Assembly (NCBI RefSeq): GCF_900343025.1 | Contig: NZ_OUND01000004.1 | Location: 203,339-267,338, forward strand | Reading direction: 5' to 3' | From: Arsenophonus endosymbiont of Aleurodicus floccissimus | Lineage (GTDB): Bacteria > Pseudomonadota > Gammaproteobacteria > Enterobacterales > Enterobacteriaceae | Length of the DNA: 64,000 nucleotides | Position numbers and translations under genes: made by a program | In this document: positions 22,533 through 33,784 of the stretch, piece after piece | Numbering within the stretch: the first letter of the stretch is position 1 | How the letters are laid out: each line of letters opens with the position of its first letter | The notes under the pieces: generated by a model | Told to the model about the DNA's origin: nothing | The model's database searches: none | The model's input: the letters and a program-made list of their open reading frames with translations, nothing else

Positions 22533-24458
22533 CTATTTTTTATCTTTATCCTTGTCGTTGACTTCTTCAAATTCAGCATCAACAACATTATCATCTTGTT
22601 TAGGTTGAGCGCCTGCAGCAGCATCAGCGGTGCCTGCTTGAGCCTGCTGTTGAGCTAACTCTAGTAGCTTGACCGAAGCTTGAACTAAAGCTTGAATTTT
22701 CTCTTCAATGATGGCTTTATCTTCACTTTTCACCGCAGTTTCCAACTCAGAAATGGCTTTTTCCATGTTAGCTTTATCATCAGTAGGTAACTTATCAGCC
22801 GCTTCTTCAATTTGTTTGCGCGTACCATGAATCAATTGATCAGCCTGATTACGTACCTGAACTAATTCTTCAAACTTACGATCTGCTTCCGCATTTGCTT
22901 CTGCATCGCTTACCATTCTTTGGATTTCATCTTCCTTCAGACCAGAAGATGCCTTAATGGTAATCTTTTGCTCGCGGCCAGTATTCTTATCTTTAGCTGA
23001 TACGTGTAAGATACCATCAGCGTCAATATCAAAGGTAACTTCAATTTGTGGCATACCACGCGGTGCCGCTTGAATACCATCCAAATTGAACTGCCCTAAT
23101 GATTTATTATCACCTGAGCGTTTACGTTCACCTTGCAATACATGAATGGTTACTGCCGACTGATTATCTTCTGCGGTTGAAAACACCTGACTATGTTTAG
23201 TCGGAATAGTGGTATTTTTGGCAATTAACGTTGTCATTACACCACCCATGGTTTCAATACCTAAAGATAGTGGAGTTACATCAAGTAACAAGACATCTTT
23301 CACATCACCAGCTAATACACCACCTTGCACCGCCGCACCCATAGCAACCGCTTCATCAGGGTTAACGTCTTTACGAGGTTCTTTATCGAAAAAGTCAGCA
23401 ACCGCTTTTTGCACCATTGGCATACGCGTCTGACCACCAACCAGAATGACGTCGTTTATGTCATTAACATTTAAGCCGGCATCTTGCAGTGCAACTTTCA
23501 ACGGCTCCATTGAGCGCTTAACCAAATCTTCAAGCAGTGATTCAAGTTTTGCTCGAGTCACCTTAATATTCATATGCTTAGGACCACTTGCATCTGCGGT
23601 AATGTAAGGCAGATTGACATCGGTCTGCTGAGCAGAAGAGAGCTCAATTTTAGCTTTCTCTGCTGCTTCTTTTAAGCGTTGCATTGCTAGGGGATCATTG
23701 CGTAGATCAAAACCTTGTTCTTTCTTAAATTCATCGACTAAATAGTTGATCAGACGATTATCAAAGTCTTCACCACCTAAGTGAGTATCACCATTAGTGG
23801 CCAGCACTTCATAGGTTTTTTCACCATCAACTTCATCAATTTCAATAATTGAAATATCAAAAGTACCACCACCTAAATCATATACCGCAATGGTACGGTT
23901 ACCTACTTCACGATCTAAACCATAAGCAAGCGCCGCTGCCGTTGGTTCATTAATAATACGTTTTACATCTAAACCAGCAATGCGACCTGCATCTTTAGTT
24001 GCTTGACGCTGAGCATCATTAAAATAAGCCGGTACAGTAATAACAGCTTCAATAACGGGTTCACACAGATAATCTTCTGCTGTTTTTTTCATTTTTTTCA
24101 ACACCTCAGCGGAAACCTGAGGAGGAGCCATTTTTTGCCCCTTAACATCCAACCAAGCATCACCATTATCTGTGGCAATGATTTTATAAGGCATAATAGA
24201 AATGTCACGTTGAACTTCTTCATCTTCAAAGCGACGTCCAATCAGACGCTTGATGGCAAAAAATGTATTTTGTGGATTTGTCACGGCCTGACGTTTTGCC
24301 GGTTGCCCCACAAGAATTTCACCATCTTGAGTATATGCAACAATAGAAGGTGTGGTACGATCACCCTCACTGTTTTCCAATACCCGTGCATTTGTGCCAT
24401 CCATAATAGCTACACAAGAGTTAGTTGTACCCAGGTCAATCCCAATAATTTTACCCAT
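22533..24458 (-). CDS. dnaK: Chaperone protein DnaK (Hsp70)
   Basis: DnaK is the ATP-driven Hsp70 that folds and protects client proteins with DnaJ and GrpE. The frame is intact at 641 residues (638 in E. coli). The ATPase domain starts [20 protein letters not shown] and contains [21 protein letters not shown] and [17 protein letters not shown]. The linker [18 protein letters not shown] leads into the peptide-binding domain, and the acidic tail ends [19 protein letters not shown] site precedes the ATG and a heat-shock promoter lies upstream. Large chaperone capacity is typical of symbionts with damaged proteomes. Confidence 0.99.
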   Translation of the reverse strand: MGKIIGIDLGTTNSCVAIMDGTNARVLENSEGDRTTPSIVAYTQDGEILVGQPAKRQAVTNPQNTFFAIKRLIGRRFEDEEVQRDISIMPYKIIATDNGDAWLDVKGQKMAPPQVSAEVLKKMKKTAEDYLCEPVIEAVITVPAYFNDAQRQATKDAGRIAGLDVKRIINEPTAAALAYGLDREVGNRTIAVYDLGGGTFDISIIEIDEVDGEKTYEVLATNGDTHLGGEDFDNRLINYLVDEFKKEQGFDLRNDPLAMQRLKEAAEKAKIELSSAQQTDVNLPYITADASGPKHMNIKVTRAKLESLLEDLVKRSMEPLKVALQDAGLNVNDINDVILVGGQTRMPMVQKAVADFFDKEPRKDVNPDEAVAMGAAVQGGVLAGDVKDVLLLDVTPLSLGIETMGGVMTTLIAKNTTIPTKHSQVFSTAEDNQSAVTIHVLQGERKRSGDNKSLGQFNLDGIQAAPRGMPQIEVTFDIDADGILHVSAKDKNTGREQKITIKASSGLKEDEIQRMVSDAEANAEADRKFEELVQVRNQADQLIHGTRKQIEEAADKLPTDDKANMEKAISELETAVKSEDKAIIEEKIQALVQASVKLLELAQQQAQAGTADAAAGAQPKQDDNVVDAEFEEVNDKDKDKK

Positions 24459-24504
24459 CTAAACAGCCTCCAAAGGGAATTCTTAACCAATCTAGTTACC
24501 AACC

Positions 24505-24533
24505 TATATGAGGCTCAATGAATTTTTTTCAAG
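24505..24533 (-). promoter_or_regulatory. Sigma-32 heat-shock promoter of dnaKJ
   Basis: On the minus strand CTTGAAA is followed after 14 bases by CTCATATA. This is close to the sigma-32 consensus CTTGAAA, 11-16 bases, CCCCATNT. It lies about 50 bases upstream of the dnaK start. Confidence 0.75.
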
Positions 24534-24810
24534 GGATTTTTTCCCTGACCTCAAAAAAAAATCTACCTAACGAGACATCTTGTGAGAGGTTGATAGATTG
24601 ACCATTGGTAACTATTCTATTCATTAAAGTGGGGACATAAAAATATTCATCAAGGGGAAAGTAAAAAAATATTTTTTAAATGAAAAGTCATTTTAATCTT
24701 TGTTTTGAACCAAACACTACCTATTATACTTGCTTTATGTAAGCCATAATAGTATATAAAAATTTATATCCTATTGAATATTATATATTTAATGACATTT
24801 ATAGGAATGC
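24534..24810. other. dnaK-satP divergent intergenic region
   Basis: Together with the dnaK leader this gene-free stretch is about 350 bases. I see no further recognisable element beyond AT-rich possible promoter sequence for satP; yaaW and yaaI of E. coli are absent. Confidence 0.5.
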
Positions 24811-25387
24811 ATGAGTTCAAATAATATTACCAATCCAGGCCCATTAGGTTTGATGGGTTTTGGTATGACAACAATTTTATTAAATATTCACAATGCTGGA
24901 TTTTTTCCATTAACTTCAGTAATACTAAGTATGGATATCTTCTATGGTGGTATTACCCAGATTATTGCCGATATTTTTGAATATAAAAAAGGAAATACCT
25001 TTGCCGCAACGGCATCCTCATCTTATGGCTTTTTTTGGCTCAGCTTAATTGGTTTATTAATGCTGCCTGAAATAGCGTCAGTGCAAGTGACATCAGCAGA
25101 TTTTCTGGCAGTTTACTTGACATTGTGTGGGGTATCTTTACCTTATTTATGTATTTATGTTTGTTGGCACGTTAAAGGCTAATTGCGCACTACAATTCGT
25201 TTTTGCTAGTCTGACAGTACTTTTTGCGCTGCTAGCAATCGGTAATATGTATGGAAATCAAACTGTACTTACTATTGCCGGTTACGAAGGTATCATTTGT
25301 GGCGCCAGCGATTTTTACCTTGCTATGGCAGAAGTTATTAATGAACAATTTGGCCGTACAATATTACCTATTGGTAATAGATCTTAA
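24811..25387 (+). pseudogene. satP: Acetate/succinate-proton symporter SatP (YaaH), frameshifted
   Basis: SatP is a six-helix transporter of the GPR1/FUN34/YaaH family. The first 108 codons are good: the signature NPGPLGLMGFGMTTILLNIHN, then IFYGGITQI and FEYKKGNTF. Near 25130 a small insertion shifts the frame. The second half continues in another frame with FMFVGTLKANCALQFVFASL, LTVLFALLAIGN and the conserved end AEVINEQFGRTILPIG. Full length would be about 190 residues as in E. coli. One lesion only, so loss looks recent unless it is a sequence error. Confidence 0.88.
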
Positions 25388-25402
25388 ACAGCATCCTGCC
25401 AC

Positions 25403-25435
25403 ATTAATAAAGCAGTATTATACTGCTTTATTAAT
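25403..25435. terminator. Perfect hairpin between satP and mog (bidirectional terminator)
   Basis: A perfect 15-bp inverted repeat with a 3-base loop. The core is gcagta / tactgc with an A-rich left flank and a T-rich right flank (tttattaat), so each strand can end in a U-rich tract. It lies 16 bases after the satP stop and serves the convergent mog gene as well. Confidence 0.7.
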
Positions 25436-25580
25436 ACCCTATTCTATCCGTCACCATGACGACAATAGAGAAGTTTTGGCTTTAAAATTGACACTAATTG
25501 ATCGCAGCGCAATTTAACAGCTGCTTTAATCATTACTAAAGTTATTTTCTAATGCCAAAAATAGCCAAGATTGATCCATT

Positions 25581-26156
25581 TTATCGCATGGCTGATTTAG
25601 GTCTAAATGCTTTAATCACGTTGGGATCAGTTTCAACATAGGGACCCTCTAGTAATTAGATACAGTAAAGCACGCTAGCGAAAATTCCGGAAACAATTTC
25701 ACGTCCCTGTTCATATTTTAAACCGGCTAATGTTTCTGTAATTGATTTTGGTTGTCCAGGTAAATACAAAATCAATGTTTGCTTGCGGATCACGCCAAGT
25801 TGGCGTGAGAGGATCGCCGTTGGCACAAAATGCAAACTAGTTTGCCGCATTTGTTCACCAAAACCAGGTATTTGCCGATCAGCAATCGCCAGTGTCGCAT
25901 CCGGTGTTACGTCACGCAGCGCTGGGCCAGTGCCAACGGTGGTTAAAATTAAATGACAAGCAAATTCATTAACCAGCTCACAGAGAGTAAGTTCAATAAT
26001 TTTTTGTTCATCAGGGATCAAACGTGGCTCAACCGTAAAAAGGGTTTTTAGTGCCGTTGAAAGCCAGTTTTTAAGTGCAGGGATCCCCTGATCTTGATAA
26101 ATTCCATTGGCTGCCCGATCTGAAACAGAAACCAAACCTATCGGAAACTTATCCAT
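25581..26156 (-). pseudogene. mog: Molybdopterin adenylyltransferase Mog, truncated by a nonsense codon
   Basis: Mog adenylates molybdopterin before molybdenum insertion. I take the start at 26156 (MDKFPIGLVSVSDRA), although an in-frame ATG exists at 26210. The protein is well conserved (IPDEQKIIELTLCELV, DVTPDATLAIADRQIPGFGEQMRQ, LYLPGQPKSITETLAGL). It stops at TAA where Gln is expected in FASVPYCIQLLEGPYV (YCI-stop-LLEGPYV). The lost tail is still readable to AFRPKSAMR. The substrate loop TTGGTGP has become TTVGTGP, replacing an invariant Gly. Nonsense plus an active-site change mean it is probably dead. Confidence 0.85.
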
Positions 26157-26319
26157 GAGGTCATCAAATTCGATATTGAAAACAAGATGTTTAATACTAA
26201 ATTTATTCAACTTATGCTGTAACGATACAAAGGTAAATAATATTGTTTATTGACCTTGGGCACAATCAGCCCAGTAAGATAATCCACTAGGCTTTCAAGT
26301 TATAACAGAGAAATATTAA

Positions 26320-27273
26320 TTACAGCTGCTGCGCAACCATTTTTTCCAATTTTTCCTGATCAATAGCAAATTTACGAATACCATCAGCCAGTTTGTCCGT
26401 CGCCATGGCATCTGCATAATGTTGCCAATAGAATTCTGCTTCTGTCATCGGCTTTAGCGGTGACTGAATTTGACCATTAAATGCCAATTTGCGGGGCACT
26501 TCGCCTTGGGCTTCAGAAAGTTTTTTAAGTAATGTCGGAGAAATTGTTAAACGATCACAGCCTGCCAGTTGTAAAATTTCGCCGCTATTGCGGAAACTTG
26601 CCGCCATGACAACCGTTTTATAGTCATGCTGCTTATAATAATTGTAAATTTGTGTAACAGAAATAACACCAGGATCTTCTTGTGGCGCATACTCTTTTGT
26701 ATCGGTATTCGCTTTATACCAATCAAGAATACGACCGACAAAAGGTGAAATCAAATAAACGCCAGCTTCAGCACAAGCTCGTGCCTGAGTAAAAGAGAAT
26801 AATAGCGTTAGATTACAGTTAATACCCTCTTTTTCCAACTGCTCTGCCGCGCGGATCCCTTGCCAGGTTGAAGCTAACTTAATCAAAATACGCTCATTTT
26901 TAATGCCGGCACGATTATAAAGTTCAGTAATATGCCGCGCTTTGTTAATACAGGCTTCGGTATCATAGGAAAGACGCGCATCGACTTCCGTTGAAATTCT
27001 TCCCGGAATTAATTGCAGGATTTCTAACCCAATATTAACAGCCAATTTATCACACGCATCAATGATTTGTTGCTCACGTGATTGACTTTGTTGCCGTGCC
27101 CATGAGATCGCTTCATCAGTGAGTGGCTGATATTCTGGGATTTGAGCCGCATTAAGGATCAAAGAAGGGTTAGTTGTTGCATCTTCAGGTTTATAAAGCT
27201 TTATTGCGCTTATATCACCTGTATCTGCTACAACCGTCGTTATTTTTCGTAAAAAGGTTAATTTATCGGTCAT
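26320..27273 (-). CDS. talB: Transaldolase TalB
   Basis: TalB transfers a dihydroxyacetone unit between sugar phosphates in the non-oxidative pentose phosphate pathway. It is complete at 317 residues, as in E. coli. The catalytic Asp17 (VADTGD), Glu96 ([10 protein letters not shown]) and Schiff-base Lys132 ([20 protein letters not shown]) are all in register. [13 protein letters not shown] and GCDRLTISP are also family motifs. It lies between mog and yaaA; yaaJ has been lost. Confidence 0.97.
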   Translation of the reverse strand: MTDKLTFLRKITTVVADTGDISAIKLYKPEDATTNPSLILNAAQIPEYQPLTDEAISWARQQSQSREQQIIDACDKLAVNIGLEILQLIPGRISTEVDARLSYDTEACINKARHITELYNRAGIKNERILIKLASTWQGIRAAEQLEKEGINCNLTLLFSFTQARACAEAGVYLISPFVGRILDWYKANTDTKEYAPQEDPGVISVTQIYNYYKQHDYKTVVMAASFRNSGEILQLAGCDRLTISPTLLKKLSEAQGEVPRKLAFNGQIQSPLKPMTEAEFYWQHYADAMATDKLADGIRKFAIDQEKLEKMVAQQL

Positions 27274-27534
27274 TTTTTAATCCCGTTGTTATTGAGATGA
27301 AGCCGAGACTCAAAATCCTATCTTGCTGTGATAATATCATTCATTGATATTACAACAAATAAATTCCCCGCCATTGTTTTATTGTCGATAACAAATTTTG
27401 TTAGCTTATTTTCACACCCTACTATCGTTTAAATAGCAATAATTAACGTTAAATGATACAAATAAGCCCAATGATAGCCATTCACTATATTTTGATTAAA
27501 GTTGTTTATTTATGAATTTTACTAGGTATTAATT

Positions 27535-28276
27535 ATGCTTATCACGATTTCATCTGCCAAAACACTTGATTATGAAAGTCCGCTTGCCACCACAGAATAT
27601 AGTCAACCAACCCTGTTATAACAGGCAGAGCAATTGATTTAGATATGTCGTAAACTGACACCGGCAGAAATTCCCGTCTAATACATATTAGCGATAAATT
27701 AGCCGGTTTAAAAGCAGCGTGTTAATTTTACCCCAGAAAATGCCCGGCCTGCAAGCGGAAAATTTTACGCCAAAAGATTTCACCCATGCCCAAAAACATG
27801 TTCGTATTCTATCAGGCTTATATGGTGTATTACGGCTATTGTGTAGTGTATTACGGCCACTTGATCTAATGCAGCCTTACCGATTGGAAATGGGAACTAA
27901 ACTCAATAATAAACAAGAAAAAGATCTTTATGCCTTTTGGCGGAATATCATTACTGAAAATCTTAATCAGGCGCTAAGCAACCAAGGTGATAATATTATG
28001 ATTAACTTAGCATCAGATAAATATTTTAATGCCGTTAATAGTAAAAAACTAGATGCTTATATTGTGAAACCTATTTTTCTAGATGAAAAACAGGGGAAAT
28101 ATAAAGTCATCAGTTTCTATGCGAAAAAAGCGCGCGGATTAATGAGTCGCTTTATTATTCAAAATCAACTAAAAAATATTGAACAACTGACTGAATTTAA
28201 CTTAGCTGGTTATCAATTTGATAACGCTGCTTCCAAAGATAATCAGCTAGTGTTTAAACGATCCCAACAAGGTTAA
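27535..28276 (+). pseudogene. yaaA: Peroxide-stress protein YaaA, broken
   Basis: YaaA (DUF328) helps limit intracellular free iron and oxidative DNA damage under H2O2. The start reads MLITISSAKTLDYESPLATT, then two in-frame stops replace Glu residues (LL-stop-QAEQLI-stop-ICRKLTPAEI). A deletion with frameshift follows around 27680-27760. The C-terminal two thirds is intact ([52 protein letters not shown]). It contains a 21-base in-frame duplication at 27825-27866 that inserts LLCSVLR into YGVLRPLDL. Confidence 0.92.
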
Positions 28277-28277
28277 C

Positions 28278-28299
28278 AATGGAAGCTAACGCTTCCATT
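28278..28299. terminator. Hairpin between the convergent ends of yaaA and thrC
   Basis: The 9-bp stem aatggaagc / gcttccatt has a 4-base loop, directly after the yaaA stop and overlapping the thrC stop region. The T-rich tail is short. Confidence 0.6.
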
Positions 28300-29591
28300 T
28301 CAGATCATTGTTATTAAATCGCATGCATAATAAAAATTTACGCAACAAAGCAAAATCAGCGGGTAATTGATTGGAAAATATCGGTAAATTAGCTCGTTTT
28401 GCTAAAGCAGCTGGTAATGGTAATGTTTTAGCAAGAATACGATCGACACTTTGTTTAAATTTTGCTGGATGTGCGGTACTTAAGAAACAGCCCATATTCA
28501 TCATCTTGCAACTGATCACGTAAAATACGACAAGCAACTGCACTATGTGGCTAAGATATATAGCCTTCACTAGCCAGTTGTTGAACGGTTTTTGCGGTCA
28601 TTCTATCATCAACAACACCATAACTAAGCTCATCAAGTCCCCATTTTTGGCTCTGGAAAAGTGTCTCTATCCGTGGCTAATTATTGGGTTGGCTGACATC
28701 GATTGCATTTTGACAGAGTCGCTATCGTCTGATTAGGCAACCATTTGCCATCAGACAGATAGCGTGGAACAGTATCATTAATATTAGTAGCAGCTATAAA
28801 ACGCTTCACCGTTAGCCCCATTGCTTTAGCAAATAAGCCGGCGGTTAAATTACCACTGGGTACGGAAATAACTAACTGTTGACGGTTTTCAACCGCTAAC
28901 TATGCAACAGCCTCAAAATAATAACAAATTTGCGCCAATAACCGGCTAATATTAATAGAATTCGCGGAGGTTAAGCATAATAACCGTTTTAATTCTTCAT
29001 CATCAAAAGCCTGTTTTACCAGCCTTTGACAATCATCAAAGTCACCCTTGATTGTGATAGTGTGGATATTTTCCCCTAGTGTACAGAATAATTTCTCGTA
29101 AATACGTGATCTTATTTTCCGGATAGAGAATAATGACTTGAACATTTTTAAGACGATAAAAAGCATGGGCTACAGCGACGCCAGTATCACCTGAAGTAGC
29201 GTTAAAATAGTAATGGGTTGGTTACTGGCAATTTGTGCCAATATTTGTGCCATAAATCGGCCACCAAAATCTTTAAATGCTAAGGTTGGACCATGATACA
29301 ACTCCAGGCTGTCAATATTTTCTTCTATTGGTCTAACAACTAACGGAAAATTAAAGGCCTGTTTAACACACTCTGTCACTTGTTCTAACGGCATTTCATC
29401 GCCAATATAGGCTGATAAGATATAACTCTACGGGTGATAAAATCGCACTGTAACCATTTAGCTAGCTGTTCATCATTCAGTTTTGGTACATTAAGCGGGA
29501 AAAAAAAGCCCTGCTGCTGACCAAGCGCTTGTTTAACTGCCTGCACAAAACTGACCTGCTCACTTTGATTTTTTAAACTATATAGTTTCAT
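28286..29591 (-). pseudogene. thrC: Threonine synthase ThrC, broken
   Basis: ThrC is the PLP enzyme that makes threonine from phosphohomoserine. The start MKLYSLKNQSEQVSFVQAV at 29591 follows thrB by two bases. A frameshift near 29390 precedes SLELYHGPTLAFKDFGGRFM, which holds the PLP lysine. Further frameshifts and stops near 29170, 29100 and 28900 flank EKLFCTLGENIHTITIKGDF and LTSANSINISRLLAQICYYF. The C-terminal STAHPAKFKQSVDRIL is readable to the end. At least five lesions. ThrC is the last enzyme of the pathway, and all three structural genes of the operon are dead. Confidence 0.94.
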
Positions 29592-29593
29592 TT

Positions 29594-30523
29594 TTAGCCT
29601 ATCACTCTTGCACCAACTTGATCTAAACGACATATGTGCCCAAAACCTATTCCATTTTGTAGGTAATATTGTGTCAGCCATTACATTACTTTTTCTGCTG
29701 TCTTTCATAGCAAATTGCAAATAATGTCGGCCCAGAGTAGTCAAAGATACCACAAGCGACTGCGCCGATATTTTTTACTTTTGCGCGGGCTGCTATTAAA
29801 CCGTGCAATATTTGAGCACGATAAGGCTCAGCGATCACATCCTGTAACATATCGATCGCTAAATCATTTTGCTGGGTATGGCAGGCATGAATAAAACCGG
29901 CTAATAATCGACCATGATTAATCGTATCCTGCCGTTGATAATGGCTAGACAGAATTACCCTCGCTTCTGCTGTGGCAACCTTATATTTCTGGGTAAGCCA
30001 TCACCCAAATCCAATCCGCAAAAATAGGGATTGATTGACTCAGCACATTATTTTGTTCGACTATTAGTTGTATACCGCCCAAATAACAAGGCGCAACGTT
30101 ATCATAATGAATACTACCAGCAACACGCCCTTCCAATCGTCCCATCATTAATAACAAGCTGTTTTTATCAAAAGGACGACCGCTATATTCATTTAATGCC
30201 ATCAGCGCTGCTACCACTGAGCAGGCGCTAGAGCCTAATCCTGAACCAATTGGCATATTCTTTTCTAATGTCATTTCAACATTGAGAGATTCGCTCAATT
30301 CTTGACAAAACAGTTGCCAGGCCTGATAGACGATATTTTGCTGCGGCAGCTGGGGCAATTTACCAACAAAATATCCGCTATTTTTCAAATTAAACTTATC
30401 TGCTTTCACGACCGAGACACAATCATCTAATTGCCTATTATCTACCGGAGAGATAGCCGCACCTAATACATCAAACCCAACACTGACATTACCTATCAAT
30501 GCGGGTGCATAAACCTTAACCAT
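29594..30523 (-). pseudogene. thrB: Homoserine kinase ThrB, broken in the second half
   Basis: ThrB phosphorylates homoserine (GHMP kinase fold). The first 180 codons are clean, including the ATP-binding loop [21 protein letters not shown]. Translation stops at a TAG after WVMAYPEI where the family reads GIKVSTAEAR. Beyond it [21 protein letters not shown] and [14 protein letters not shown] are legible, as is the third GHMP motif with a damaged glycine (YSGPTLFAI). A garbled end leads to RLDQVGARVIG. The ATG follows the thrA stop by one base, as in a tightly coupled operon. Confidence 0.92.
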
Positions 30524-30524
30524 T

Positions 30525-32982
30525 TTATGCTCCTATTTTCCTTGTTAACGTCCGCAATATATCGACAAATACCCCTGCGGCAGTAACATCATTACCCGCA
30601 CCGTAACCTCTTAATACTAATGGAATGGGATGATAATAGCGGGTATAAAATGCTAAAGCATTTTCACCATTTTTAACTTTAGTAAAGAGGATTGTGTTCA
30701 TCGACTGCTACCATTTTTACCTGACAACAACCGTCTTTAATTAACCCGATATAACGAAGAACCTTTCCCTGTGCCGTTGCTTGGCTAACCTTTATTTTAA
30801 AATCTTAATCTAATTGTGTTAATCGTTGAAGAAAATGGTTAACGTTACCACTAACATCAAAAAAGGCGGGCAATATAGGTTCAATTTCAATATCATTAAG
30901 TTCAAGACAATAACCGGCTTCACGAGCTAGGATCAACAACTTACGAGAAACATCGATACCAGAAAGATCATCTTGAGGATCTAGTTCAGTAAAACCTTTT
31001 TCTTTTGCTAACAGCGTCGCCTGCGATAAAGACACCCCTTCATCGAGTAAACCAAAAATATAGGAAAGTGAACCAAAAAGAATTCCGCTAAACTCTAGCA
31101 ATTCATCACCGGCATTGAGTAAATTCTGCAAATTTTCAATAACCAGTAAACCAGCAACAACATTCGTTTCATACAGAAATTTACGTTTTGATTGCTCAAC
31201 AACCAATCGGAGCTGGTGATAATAATCCATACTATCTGTATTGGCTTTTTTATTTGGCGTAACAATATTAAACCCCACATTAAGCAAAAAAGCATAGTGC
31301 TTCGCTACTTGCTGATCAGCGGTACAATCAACGATGACTGGATTGGGGAAACAGTGTTTATCCTGTAATTGGCACAGATCACTTAAACTAAAAGCTTGTT
31401 TAGATTGTGATAATATTATTTGCCAATTATCCAGCGTTAAGCCTTTAATATCAGTTAACATCACCCGCGAATTAGCAATTACACAAACTCGCAGATCAAT
31501 GTGTTTCTTTTTTACCCAATTTTGTTGCCGATAAATTTGTTTAAGTAAAGCATTGCCAACACCAACAACAAAAACATTGATAATTTAAGCGGTATCAAAC
31601 AACATTTAGTGACATAACTGCACAGCGATTGTAGTCATATTATTATCAATCACAGCAGAAATTGAACGCTCAGAAGAGGCTTGTGCAATAGCGACAATAT
31701 TAATATTACCAAGCGTCAAGGCAGAAAAAAAATAGGCTGATATTCCCTTGAAAGTTCGCATTCCATCACCAACAACTGAGATAATAGCGAGCTGCTCAAT
31801 GATATCCAATGAGCTAAGAAAACCTTCCTTTAATTCCAAATAAAACTCTTCAGTCAATGCTTTATATGCCTCTGCTAATTGATCCTGATGCAGACAAAAA
31901 CTAATACTATATTCAGAAGAAGATTGCGTGATTAATACAATTGAAATTCCCTTATATGACATTGTGGAAAAGACGCGAGCAGCCATACCTACCATGCCCT
32001 TCATACCAGGCACAGAGACATTAATCATCGCCATATTATTTAGGCTGGTGATCCCTTTAATTGGCATACACTCACGGTTTTCAGCATTGCCAATCAAAGT
32101 GCCATTGCCATTAGGCACTGAGGCATTTTTAATTAAACAAGGGATCTGAAATTGGGCAATCGGAGCAATTGTTCTTGGATGGAGGACTTTAGCGCCAAAA
32201 TAGGAGAGCTCCATGGCTTCTTGATAGGATATTTCTGTTAGCAAACGAGCCTCTGGTACAATACGGGGATCACAAGTATAAACACCATCAACATCGGTCC
32301 AAATTTCACAATAATCTGCCTGTAAGCAAGCAGCAAGAACAGCGGCTGAGTAATCTGAGCCATTACGCCCTAATATTACCGGTTCATTTTGCAAATTACC
32401 GGCAGTAAAACCCGCTAACAAAATAAGATGATCTTTAGGTATATTCAATGCGCTAATGCGCTGGCTCGATTCATGGATATCCACTGTCGCGCTAAGATAG
32501 TGCCCTTCAGCGAATAAATTTTCTACTGGATCAATAATCGTTATTATGTAGCCACGGGCACGGAGTATAGATGCCATAATAGCAATCAAAATTTTTTCGC
32601 CGCGACATATTAATCCGGAATGAATACTTTCTGGGCATTATCCCAATCCTAATAGCGAAATGCTATGTAAGATTTGCTCAATTTGAATAAACTCATTTTC
32701 AATCATTTGCCTGACTTTTTCATATTCAAAATCAGATTGCTTTTTCTTCAAACCGAACAGCAACGCAGAAAAAATGTCCTTCGCCGCTTTGATATGCACA
32801 GTAATATTAGCGCCAGCCGTCGCCGCATCGATCATAGCAACAAGATAATCCGTGATCCTCGCTGGTGCCGACAAAACTAAAGCCACCGGCCCTTGTGTAA
32901 ATTTATCCGCGACAATATTAGCAACTTTAAGCATCTTATTATCATTAGCAACCGACGTTCCACCAAATTTGAGCACACGCAC
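30525..32982 (-). pseudogene. thrA: Bifunctional aspartokinase I / homoserine dehydrogenase I ThrA, broken
   Basis: ThrA (820 residues in E. coli) catalyses the first and third steps of threonine synthesis. The kinase starts MRVLKFGGTSVANDNKML, shifts frame near 32640, then is intact through [36 protein letters not shown] and both ACT regions ([17 protein letters not shown]). Stops lie at the domain junction near 31605. The NAD-binding loop of the dehydrogenase is damaged by the loss of about three residues ([10 protein letters not shown] for VIGVGGVGGALLEQ). The dehydrogenase core [19 protein letters not shown] and [18 protein letters not shown] is kept, followed by a stop after LTQLD and frameshifts to the final [10 protein letters not shown]. 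Confidence 0.94.
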
Positions 32983-33008
32983 TGGTTTTTTCCTCCTGAA
33001 ATTGCGTT

Positions 33009-33039
33009 AAAAAAAACCGCATCATTTGCTTGGATGCGG
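33009..33039 (-). terminator. thr operon attenuator
   Basis: On the minus strand a 7-bp GC-rich stem (ccgcatc / gatgcgg) with a 9-base loop is followed by eight T residues. It lies between the thr leader peptide and thrA. Stalling of ribosomes on the Thr and Ile codons of the leader would prevent it from forming, as in E. coli. Confidence 0.85.
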
Positions 33040-33071
33040 GCTTTATGTTCGATTTTGATTTTAGTTATGCG

Positions 33072-33140
33072 TCAGCCCGCCCCATAACCAATGGTTACAG
33101 TAGTGGTAATAATGGTGGTATTGAAGCTGGTCTTACGCAT
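33072..33140 (-). CDS. thrL: thr operon leader peptide ThrL
   Basis: A 22-residue leader, too short for routine gene calling, begins MRKTSFNTTIITT and ends GYGAG before TGA. Seven of its codons are Thr and three are Ile, the amino acids that attenuate this operon, and the pattern follows the E. coli leader (MKRIS, then runs of Thr and Ile). The attenuator hairpin follows in the correct place. The leader and attenuator are intact although thrA, thrB and thrC are all pseudogenes. Confidence 0.88.
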   Translation of the reverse strand: MRKTSFNTTIITTTVTIGYGAG

Positions 33141-33784
33141 CACTGTCCTAAGTTTCTATTAAAAAATATTTAGCTATATACTGGTAAAACAATTTTAATG
33201 CAAAGTCAAATAATTTATTCTTTAATTACTAAAACTAATTAAACATATTCATTTCTTTGTTAAGTAACTATTACCGATAGATTACATTTCACTTTAAGCA
33301 GATAAAAAAACAAACATAACCGAATAAATAAGAATTTTTATCTATTTACAATCAGCAACGCTTGTGTATTAACAGATAAATAATAATATGAAGCTTAGCG
33401 TTTATATTTTTCATATAAATTACATCAGTGCCTATTTTAATTTAAATACAATATTTTATGACACAAAAAATCATATAATTTAAGTAATAATCTTTATAAT
33501 AACTTTATTTCGATTTTGACGTGTATCAACAAAAGTCATTTTTTAGGTGGTAAATAGCCTTTTAGCTGTTATATTGCTGTTAACATAAAATGAGAAAAGA
33601 ATTATTTAGTAAATTTCTTTTAGGTTCGGCATAATTGTTTTTTTGTTACAAAAAAATTATATGAACTTTAATGATATTCACTAAGCTTTCATTAATATTA
33701 TAAAACGAAATTAGAGAAAGCATGCTCTTGAAACATTAGTGTGTAAATCTGGTAATTTATATTATAGAGAGTTAGGTAGCACAT
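33141..33784. other. thrL-arcA divergent intergenic region
   Basis: About 640 bases of AT-rich DNA with no coding frame. It must hold the thr promoter and the arcA promoter. The E. coli genes lasT (yjtD) and yjjY that lie here are absent, with no recognisable remnants. Confidence 0.55.

Noticed and set aside
24003..24521. Plus-strand open frame of about 170 codons opposite dnaK
   Set aside because: It is a shadow of the strongly conserved dnaK reading frame with no ribosome site or homology.
25388..25517. Plus-strand frame through HPATLIKQYYTALLIPYSIRH after satP
   Set aside because: It crosses the perfect terminator hairpin and has no start or recognisable family; it is treated as chance open frame.
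25540..25640. Small plus-strand frame starting MPKIAKIDPFYRMADLG
   Set aside because: It is antisense to the preserved C-terminal tail of mog beyond its nonsense codon, which accounts for its conservation.
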